Positions 55,682 to 64,000 of a DNA stretch of 64,000 bases are shown piece by piece (the first letter of the stretch is position 1; every line of letters begins with the position of its first letter). The position numbers and the translations under genes were made by a program. The DNA comes from Cristatella mucedo (taxonomy: Eukaryota; Bryozoa; Phylactolaemata; Cristatellidae). The DNA lies in NCBI GenBank assembly GCA_009760855.2, contig WPIO01000082.1, forward strand, positions 776,001 through 840,000, in the 5' to 3' direction. The notes below the pieces were generated by a model. It worked only from the letters and a program-made list of their open reading frames with translations, had not been told where the DNA came from and made no database searches.

Positions 55682-56450
55682 CTTCGGCGGGTAGCTGTAC
55701 GGAAGTTGAGGCACAAGACAACAATCAAGGGGAGGTCGCTAGGGTGCACGCAACAGCAGCCGGATGGATGGCCTACCCTCGTGGCCTCGACCTCGATTCG
55801 TGTTCAGCCACAATATTACGAGACTAGATGCAGACTACATTTTCTTATCTTAAAAAATCAAAATAACCCATGTATACTTTCTTATAATGTATTAAATATG
55901 AATAATTGATACATTATGTGTTTATAAATTTAAGTTATAATCATGGATAAAGTTCGATCTGGCTGCTGGTGGAGCCGTACAGAAGTGAGTCGTGGGGGCT
56001 CGCGTTCGTTGCGAGTATGATTGTAGCTGCTGGGTCTCGCTGTTAACCTTGGTAGCGTGCAATTAATCGGCTCTTGCGTACCGTTCGTATTTGACACACT
56101 GAACCTTTTGGACAAGACCTCTGAGACGGACCAACAATTAGCCATAGTAGAGGCGGTATCATTAGGAAATATAGAGCTGCTCGTTCAAAAGCCCCATTTA
56201 TTTTGCGACAAGAAGACTTAGCAGAAACCTAGCAGGCTCGATGTCGCGGCCAACAGTTCCACAATTGTGCTAGCATGCTATTAATCGTGCTATCAGGAAG
56301 TGGACGGCGATGTCGTAACAAAAGGAGGCAGTCGGAGGACGAACTGTCGTTAACCTAAATGGATTCTGTAGTATTGCGCGAAGCTTGAAGCGGTTATGCT
56401 TGCGAAGTGCATCCCTGTTTTCCAGACGAATCAGCTTAATAATATAGGAA
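55682..56450. other. Upstream flank of DRG2
   Basis: Should contain the DRG2 promoter and 5' UTR. No specific motif could be assigned. Confidence 0.4.
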
Positions 56451-56454
56451 TAAA

Positions 56455-57540
56455 AATAATAATGCTATTTATCTCCGTCTGCAACTCCGAAAAGCTACAA
56501 AGACTTTGTGGGCGTTACGCAGGAGAGTTGTTTTTGTAGTGCACAGCCTAAGCGGCTTTCGGTAACCATGCGGTAGCCAACAGACTTCGTCCCGCGCAAC
56601 AAAGAGAAAGTGGGAAGCATTGCAGAGTCAGGAGAGCAGCTGAGGTAGTGAGCAGCATGGAAGTAGCAGCTCAGGACGGCTGGAAATGATGTACCGTAAT
56701 CGACAGCAGTAGGGTAGATGTCGTTGCGTAAGAATTATGGAGGTGAAAGACCCACAGAGCAAAAGCTTCTGTCGTCAACGGTCTTTAAGCAGAGGAATGA
56801 AACGGCTAATGTATCGTCCATAGAAGACTTGATTGCACGAGGAGGCTGAAACTGGTGCAGCAGTTCAGCTGGGTATGGAGGAGCCAAGCCGTGGCGGGCC
56901 TTGTGAGTCAGCGTCAGAACTTTGCTCTGCATCCGTTGATCAACCGGCAGCCACCCTAGTTCTTTTAGCAAAGAAGAGACCTTTTCAGACTCTGGAATTT
57001 GCAAACTAGCCTTGCAGCCTTACTCATGGCTAGCTGCAGTGGCCTAGACACTTTTTTCGGTAGCCCAGCCTTAAGGGAATTACAATAATCTAGCCGAGAC
57101 AGATTTAAGAAGCTAGTTAAAATTTTTGCAAGCCGCCGTGGAAAACGGCTAGCTGTGGAAGCAGTCTTCTTAGCGAAGCTTTTAAAATTTAGACAGCTGG
57201 CGAAGACGACACCTAAATTCCGAGCAGATGGTGATGGTCGCACAACAGCATTACCTGTTGGAAGAGCAGAGCCTCCCAGTCCAGCTACACGCTTAGGGCA
57301 TCGTATGTGCAGCAATTCAGTTTTGTCGTTCGTCGTTTAGTTTAAGGAAATCTGACGGCATGCGCGATCAAACGTCGGCAAAGCAAGCATACAGTTTCTC
57401 AGTTGCTGCAGCAGATTCCGACGGTTTAAATGACAAATGTAACTGAGTATAGTCAGCATAAAAGTGATATCCTATTCCATAGGCCTGAATCACTTTTCCT
57501 AGAGGTTGAGTGTAAATGGAGTTCAGCAATGGATTTGCTA
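56455..57540 (-). mobile_element. LINE family 1, RT plus 3' UTR
   Basis: Reverse strand from the FSIYTQPLGKVI-equivalent block to the 3' UTR. The catalytic FYADD reads FYADY, so the active-site Asp is lost. Several frameshifts. Confidence 0.9.
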
Positions 57541-57664
57541 GGCACCCGAGAAGGAATCAATCTCTTTTTACGGACTTCATATATGTTGGAAAGAAAGAAT
57601 TTTACTTGGTTATCGATAACAAAATATGCACAATGTCAGGGCGCGTAAGACACAAAGGACATAT

Positions 57665-57757
57665 TCTCTTTCTCTTGCAGCGAGTTTTAAAGGGCTTGGA
57701 TAGAGATTTGGTTCTCTTAGGGCGCTTTATACATGACCTCTTACTATTGTAATAATT
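57665..57757 (+). mobile_element. LINE family 2 tail
   Basis: GGCTTGGATAGAGATTTGGT, TCTCTTAGGGCGCTTTATAC, then (TTA)n-like. Confidence 0.75.
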
Positions 57758-57769
57758 ATTATTATGACA

Positions 57770-58905
57770 TCACACGGACACAGCAAATTCTGTGAGAAAC
57801 ATGTGGGTTTTAGCTTATTTTTAAGTGTCATGTCATGGGATGCCTCGACGTCAGTAGCGAATGAGCTCTACATGTGGGAGAATACGAACCAAAAGTACGG
57901 TATCCAAATGATTACTAAGTTCGTTAGATGCAAAAATAAACGACTTAAGTCAGACGAATGGATGATACGATGCCTAGCTGGATGGAGAAGTAGTTCTGAT
58001 AGGTAGGCTTAAGCAAAAGAATGAAGGAACCTTAAAGTGGGCGACAAAACCTTGGCACGCTGTTTGATAGTAAACTAGTTCAGGTCAGTGAGAAGTGGTG
58101 TAATTTGGCAATTACGAAATTTTTATTTTTTCGCAAACTGTAAGCACCCTATTTCACAGGACGGAATACCTACGATTAGTGAGTTACAGAAGTCGAGTTG
58201 GGATGTCACAAATGCATAGTAGAATTTAGATGTGGTTATCCAGCCTAAGCAGGACAGAGATTTTGAAATTTTGCGTAGCTGTTAAGATGCGGTTATCCAG
58301 CCTAAGCAGGACAAAATTTTTGAAATTTTGCGTAGCTAAAAGTAGGCAGACTTGACAGTGGAGCTGATTTATTCGTCTACTGAAAAGTCACTTCGAAACA
58401 GGACACGCAAATTTCGTGCAGATGCTATAGGAACTACGCTGGCAGAGGCCGTTTGAGGGTAAGATTATCCGATTTCTGATTAACGCTAGGTTTTCCCACA
58501 ACCAGTAGGCTGGTTTTCTTGTCAATCGGTTTGCGAAATTTTGCTGTCATCCAAGTGAAAATGTAAGCAATTCATTCAGCAAGGGAGTTGAGAGGGTTCA
58601 ACATGCTTGTAGTCAGAGAGATCAAAGCGCCGGTACTGCTGCGTGCTATCTGCATAAAATAGTAAAGTTTATATTCTGCTTGGTGATTGCATCGGCAAGA
58701 GCGAGAGCCTACAATGTGGAAAGAAGTTGATTAAGAACAGAGCCCTGAGAACTCTACTGCAGAGGTTCCTCGGATGACTGTTAATTTTTTAACAACCATG
58801 CTCTGACGTCTACCTCTGAGATAGAATCTTTACCGCTTAGTGTAGCGCAAGTATTGCACAAGGGCGATGAAGTCACTCAAGAAGAACTCGGTGATCAATA
58901 GTATG
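57770..58905 (-). mobile_element. LINE family 2, old long fragment including RT
   Basis: Order of words matches the 59200-60060 copy and extends further 5'. On the reverse strand near 58740-58775 a PLQ*SSQGSVLN remnant corresponds to the GVPQGSVLGP block of reverse transcriptases. Confidence 0.65.
58229..58338. repeat. Tandem duplication, period 57
   Basis: gatg(t/c)ggttatccagcc to gaaattttgcgtagct occurs twice in a row inside the old LINE. Confidence 0.92.
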
Positions 58906-58917
58906 AAATGCTTTCTA

Positions 58918-60060
58918 AATAATAATAATAATAATAATAATAGTGCACTTGATAAAGTGCCCTCGGAGAACTCAATCTCTTTCTAGGCGCTTTACATTAG
59001 CTGCAAAGGGAAACGCGATTGAATGGTAAGTAATATCATGCTTGATAAACAACATGAATAACATGGTTAGGGTGACAAGCACAGGGTCAGCATGCAAGTG
59101 TGGTTAGTGGCAGTATGCACAGTGTCAGCACGCATAAGCACATGAAGGACGAATCACGGGGACCCACTAAATGCTGTTCTAAATAGGTGTGTGTTTTTAA
59201 GTTCTTTTTAAATGTGGTCAAGTCAGGGGATGTCGTGACGCAAGTCGGGAGTGAGCTATAGGCTTTGGGAGCATACGAACTAAATGCATGGTCTCCAAAG
59301 GATTTGAGGTTTGTACGAGGTATTGGTAAACTGTTGGATTTCGAAAAGCGGATGGTACGATGCTTGGCCTGGTGGGGGAGTAGATCTGAGAGATAGGCTG
59401 GAGCCAAAGAATGAAGTGATCTAAAAGTGAGCGACAAAACCTTGAAGTTGATCTGGCTTGACTGGTAGCCAGTGCAGGTCGGCGAGAAGTGATGTGATGT
59501 CGCAACTGCGACGCTCACGACAAACAAGACTAAGCCTAGCTGCAGAGTTTGGCACCAGCTGTAATCACGTGATTGCACATGCCGGTTGGCCAGCAAGCAG
59601 CGAGTTACAGAAGTCAAGACGGGATGTCATAAATGTATGGACCAATTTAGACATGGTATCTGTTGTTTGATCCGTGCAGTAGAGAGCCAGCCGATGCCCA
59701 ACACCAACAGTTTATTCCAACGCACGGAGCCCAAGGGTGCACGGCTCCTTCCGGCCCCTTCTCCCACTCGACTCCCCGATACAACTCATCCTGTGAGTTG
59801 GTGGGAGGACAAAGCCGGCCTGTGGATAAACCACAACCGTCAGACCACAGCCGTGCACTGGCCTGTCCCAAGGCCACTACCGGTCTGCATGCACTTGCAG
59901 TGTGCCGGCGAGCCCAGCGATCTGAGCCAAGCACAGAGAACCACAAACCACAGCATCCTTATCTAAATAAGCCCGAATTTGTAGCAATGTTATATATCTG
60001 AAAGTCGGCAGACTTGATTGTGGAGCTGATGTGGTCGTCTAACGAGAGGTCATAGAATAT
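58918..60060 (-). mobile_element. LINE family 2, long 3' copy interrupted by an LTR
   Basis: Tail and (ATA)n at 58918-58995, 3' UTR, then reverse-strand codons SLTFRSLHSLAPAYLSDLLP, SFGDHAFSSYAPKAYSSLPT and a shifted RT end. Beyond the LTR at 59661-59952 the LINE resumes with ttatctaaataagcccgaa. Confidence 0.88.
59661..59952 (-). mobile_element. Solo LTR, family D copy 2
   Basis: Ends are TGTTGTTTG and CAAACCACA. The flanks GTATC (59656-59660) and GCATC (59953-59957) form a 5-bp target duplication with one change; the intact LINE site reads ggtatcctta. Reverse-strand AATAAA at 59716-59711. Confidence 0.82.
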
Positions 60061-62005
60061 TCAAGCAAAACAAAAAGTTGGACTTGAACTAACTGTTCAT
60101 TACTGTGAAAGTCTTTATAATGCACTCGCAGCAGGGCTGACTATGTGGAGCGATTATGACTTACTCGCTAGGTTAAAAGTTTTTCGATACGATTTAGCCG
60201 GTCTGCCATTACTCGTTTTAGTGTCTGTTAGTCTACACAAGACTTACTATAAACCATCACTACCACTAGGGTGCAAGGTACCCGTATGTAAATGAGTGTG
60301 AACATGAAAAAACTCGGACTCTAATCTTAAGTTCATCGGAGGTTGCCTCGTTGTACAACAAGATGAGACCGAAGAAGCATCTGACACCGGTAGCTATGAT
60401 ATACTAACTAATAACTTTGCATTCAATATTTGACACAGAAGGAAATATTTGCTTCTAAAGAGTGTCCGGTTTTCTCGACAAGCTGAGAAGTTCTCGAAGA
60501 AGTCAGCAACTGAATGTCAGACAAATATGCCTTTGATCATCGCTTGAGCTCCAGCAGCGGGATAGCATAGAATTTTAGTAAAAACCTTGGGCCACAATGA
60601 ATGTTCCACGGGAAGGTAGAGCTCTGTAGGAGGAAATCATGGAGCTGAAGTGGAATTCGATGGCACTTCGTAGGTGTGGATGGATGATGGTGCCAGTCGT
60701 AGCAAGCGCAGCAGTGAATTTTATCTTATTTTGATTGTACTGGGCCTAATTTAGAGAAATGATCAGACTGGCTGTAGAGCTCCATGCAAAAAAGCCTCAA
60801 GATCATTTGAGTCAAGGATGGCCTATAAGTAGAGAAACACGACGATGCACAGTAGGACTCGCTGTTCGCCAGCTCGTTGCTATTCGCCCTCTCTAGCAGA
60901 AGCAGCGTCAGAGGACAGACCAGAACCTAAACCATGAATACGAGAAAAATGCCCCTTATGGCCAGGCCGCTTACTTTGAAATAGCTTTTCGGAACGTTCG
61001 ACATAATTCGGAACGCTATGAACACTGCCGTGGTATTGTTAGTTTTTCAAGTCACGTACTGGCCTTGGGCTGGGTACTAGCGAATTAGCGATGTAGCCTT
61101 CCTGCTCTTTAAGAGAAGGTAATGGCAAACATTACGACCGTCCAGCGAGGAACCAAGGCTCTGCTCCTGATTCAAAATGTATCTATCATTGTAAAGCAGA
61201 CTGTAAAGCTGCCAAGCGGGAATGCATTAAGGTAGTACAGATGCCGATTTAAAAGAGCGACAACCTTTGGTATGGTACTTTATTCAGCTCTGATAACAAA
61301 GAAATTTGAAAACAGTTTTTAGAAAAGCTCAATAAGATATAAAACTAAAACTGACGGTCGGTTAATTAGAATTTCAAATTTTTTTCCAAGATTGAAGCTG
61401 AAACTACGATGAATAGTTGTGATTACATCACCTATATCGTAAATTAATCTTGCCAGAACGGCGACAAGATTCATTTACGATTTTAATTTGTACTACTAGC
61501 TGAGGTCGCACTCTTCGCAGCAGTACTACATTAATACAGCAGTGGCAGATTTCAGTAGTGGCCCGATTCGTAGTGTTGTACATTTCTTAACTAACACCTT
61601 TATCTGCTCTTTCCGGAGCTTTGCAAGGTATTTTGCGATAAACGATAAATATCTTAAATAGTGATGTGTATCTAGTTATACACAAAAACAATGGCTGAAA
61701 TAAAGAAAACGAGTAATGCAATCTGATATTGACGGAAAACTATTAGTTTAGTGACGGAAATTTAAATTTTACGTAAAATAGCGCAAGCAGCTAACATTAT
61801 AGGAAGACTTTTAAATTTTGCTGTCATTGGCTTTTTCTATATAATATTCTTAGAGGATCAAAAGTATGCTATGCATACTGGTTCATTCTTTAGGACGGCT
61901 CCCGATTTGTCCTGGATGAAATCCATCATTTCCTCGCCCATCAATTTGATATTCAACTGTGCTAAGGCTGTCAGACACGATTGAATACTAGGGGGCACAT
62001 CTAGC
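60061..62005. other. No feature recognised
   Basis: About 1.9 kb without a convincing exon, known repeat or structured RNA. Confidence 0.45.
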
Positions 62006-62009
62006 TTGA

Positions 62010-62170
62010 GAATAATAATAATACACTTAGTATAGCACCCCCAAAGAACTCAATCTCTTTCTAGGCACTTCACATCTGCTCCAAAGGAAGCACAATTGAA
62101 TGGTTAGTGGTAGGATGCTGAAGAAACAACAAAAATAACATGGTTAGGGGTGACATTCACAGGTTCAGAA
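62010..62170 (-). mobile_element. LINE family 2, 3' end
   Basis: (AAT)n, TATAGCACCCCCAAAGAACT, CTTTCTAGGCACTTCACATC and 3' UTR words gaatggttagtgg and aacatggttaggggtgaca. Confidence 0.85.
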
Positions 62171-63025
62171 GCAGACGAAATAAAGACACGATTATCGAAC
62201 TTCTAGATTTTAATGTTTAAGCAAAATAAAACAGATTGATATATTGACAGTTCCTTCTTGATTCGACGGGCGATGGTGAATTGCTGTTCTATGTCGATGA
62301 AGCAATTTTTCTGGTTAATATTGATAATTTGCCAGATTAGTCTGCTAAATAGCTCACTCATCTCCGACTGTAGGGCTGGACTTCTTATAGGAATTAGTGA
62401 CATTTGGTAGCAAAAAACCTTACCCCACCGACATGAAGTGTGGAGAAAACATCAGAGAGGTGAGACTTAGCTAGAAGACTTGGTGAACCCGGTCTCAGAA
62501 GTCTGATCAGCCGGGGTAGCTCGGTCAGCCATCCCTCCCCTCCCCTAGGCTCGAGAAAGCACGGGCACCGTGGCTTGGCAGCTGGCGACTCTGGCGCCGA
62601 AGAGAGGCAACTTTTCATTCGCTAGAAAACAGGCCTAGTGGAACCCGGGCACCAGTCGGGCTTGCTCGAGGTCAATCCATCGGTGCCAAGCTGGGCACAA
62701 CCGAAAACTGGCTCTGGGAATCTCACGTCGACTTCTTAAGGTAACATAGTCGCTGCCCCTCTTTCGAGGGGCAGCGATCTGGGCTGCCCCCTATTCGCAT
62801 GCCCCCACCCGATCATCTATAACGACGAAATTATGTCTTACTTCCGTTGATGAGCAACTGCCGAGTTCGTGTCGAATGAAAATTATGCTTTTGCGATACA
62901 ATTATTTTCCGTTAATTGCTGGTCTAGCCGTGCCTTCGTGAAAATCTTGCTGGTCTTTCACCCGCATAAACAATTGTATAGGTTGATCTCTCCCTAGGTG
63001 AAAATCCTGGCTTCATTCTTGTGTG
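62171..63025. other. Unassigned, contains a strong hairpin
   Basis: GC-rich between 62470 and 62830. No coding similarity seen on either strand. Confidence 0.4.
62750..62777. repeat. Perfect 12-bp hairpin with TTTC loop
   Basis: TCGCTGCCCCTC, loop TTTC, GAGGGGCAGCGA. A second GGGCTGCCCC half-site follows at 62781-62790. Confidence 0.9.
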
Positions 63026-63029
63026 CTTT

Positions 63030-63165
63030 TTCATGCTTTTCTAAGCATGATAAATTGATTGTCATTTACTCTCAGTTATTGCTTCTCTTGCAGTGATTTA
63101 TAAAGTGGCTGGATAAAGATTTGATTCTACCAAGGTGCTATACAAAAGACTATGATTATTATAAG
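63030..63165 (+). mobile_element. LINE family 2, 3' end, diverged
   Basis: GCTTTTCTAAGCATGATAAA, TTATAAAGTGGCTGGATAAAG, GGTGCTATACAAAAG, ATTATTAT. Confidence 0.65.
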
Positions 63166-64000
63166 CCGAATTTAAAGCGGACGTGTTGCCAATAGGGCAA
63201 ATGCACTGTACATTCTATAGACGGTCAAATGAGAAGCTGGCTCCGATTTATCTTGTATCTGGGCGGCAAAGAAGTCTTGTCTATTTTATCGCCGCGGTTG
63301 AATAATTTTCTTAGAAGCTGCTATATATTACGGCTTTATCGAATATAGGCGTTCAAGGAGGCGGTGACTTAATATCCTGTAGAATCTTTAAATGTGTTTT
63401 TTGGCCGAATTGTAGCTGGGTGGTCTTAACTCTCATCATCGCGCTCCTCAGGTCATTATTTATTCTGTCTCTAGCCCTCTGCACTTTGTACTCGACCTGT
63501 CATCCCCTTGTCGGTATAGAGACGCACATACCCATCAAATACCAGCCCATCCAATTCGGGCATCGTCCAGACGCATGGCGAAAGGGCAGGAAATTGCGGC
63601 GTCAGTTTCGTCGGCTAGCGGTTGCTAAATTGTGTTGGCGTTGAGAGATGGGCGCGGTAAATGCACTCCCCCATCATGCGCCGCCATCTAGACAGCAGGA
63701 TGCAGTGAGCGGAAAGGCGCCGTGGAGTCGTTCAGCAGCCGGAATTCAATTATGGCCCTGTAATCGCTGGCAAGCAGCGCCAGCGACAGCTGTCACTTCT
63801 GAACGGAAAGGCCTGCTGAGGTCTGAAGGAAGGTCCAAAGACTTTGTATTTGAAACGCTCGCATCAGGCGACAGCCTCTGTTCTGCTCGATTAGTACCGA
63901 AAGCGGCGGAGCCAGGCTGTGGACAGATGGCCACTATCCCGCCCCCTTTGAACTAGGAAGGGCAGCGACGCGGCCGCCCTCCACAGTATATCGAGGCAGG
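63166..64000. other. Unassigned right edge
   Basis: GC rises after 63540 and the + frames at 63420-63956 are open, but contain no domain I recognise. Confidence 0.35.

Noticed and set aside
62738-62748. R2-type 28S rRNA target-like CTTAAGGTA
   Set aside because: Only nine bases agree and no neighbouring rRNA sequence is present.
63420-63956. Open frames at the right edge as a possible first exon of another gene
   Set aside because: No domain and no splice-consistent structure could be supported inside the window.

Overview
The window is animal (metazoan) nuclear DNA: split genes with GT-AG introns, high repeat content, long microsatellites, and three recognisable conserved animal genes. No operons, CRISPR arrays or bacterial features are present. 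The three proteins are too widely conserved to fix the phylum. The repeats (two CR1/L2-type LINE families, tRNA-derived SINEs, Tc1 and hAT relics, small LTR elements) and the mixture of short and multi-kb introns suggest a marine invertebrate rather than a vertebrate, but this is inference.

Layout. (1) 3963-8668, + strand: the 3' half of a TMCC (transmembrane and coiled-coil domain) family gene. Four exons are certain, the 5' end lies outside the window, and the last exon with the second membrane segment is uncertain. (2) 15819-17640, - strand: a complete ribosomal protein P0 gene (RPLP0), with TATA box, 5' UTR exon, four coding exons and poly(A) signal. Two of its introns each carry a box C/D snoRNA not seen as an ORF. 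One has a 12-nt guide against the peptidyl-transferase region of 28S rRNA (snR38/SNORD1-type target); the other has a 13-nt guide against the 3' domain of 18S rRNA (snR57-type target). (3) 25957-55681, - strand: a complete DRG2 GTPase gene of 13 coding exons, 364 codons. It is stretched over about 30 kb by transposable elements, and intron 5 appears to be GC-AG. (4) 17.7-25.5 kb and 55.7-64 kb are intergenic or unassigned repeat-rich DNA.

Mobile DNA. LINE family 1 (CR1/L2-like reverse transcriptase, (TACAT)n tail) has six copies. LINE family 2 has more than 20 copies, many reduced to a 3' hairpin tail with (TTA)n. A tRNA-derived SINE (SINE A) has six good copies and three diverged relatives. 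A second tRNA-derived SINE (SINE C) carries the LINE family 2 tail. A two-LTR mini-element with a 4-bp target duplication holds a LINE fragment inside. A second LTR family occurs once as a solo LTR inserted in a LINE. There are two dead Tc1/mariner transposases and one hAT MITE. Nested insertions give relative ages.

Functionally, P0 is the base of the ribosomal stalk, its introns encode rRNA-methylation guides for both subunits, and DRG2 is a translation-associated GTPase. TMCC proteins are ER membrane coiled-coil proteins. Nothing in the sequence shows that the three genes are regulated together.
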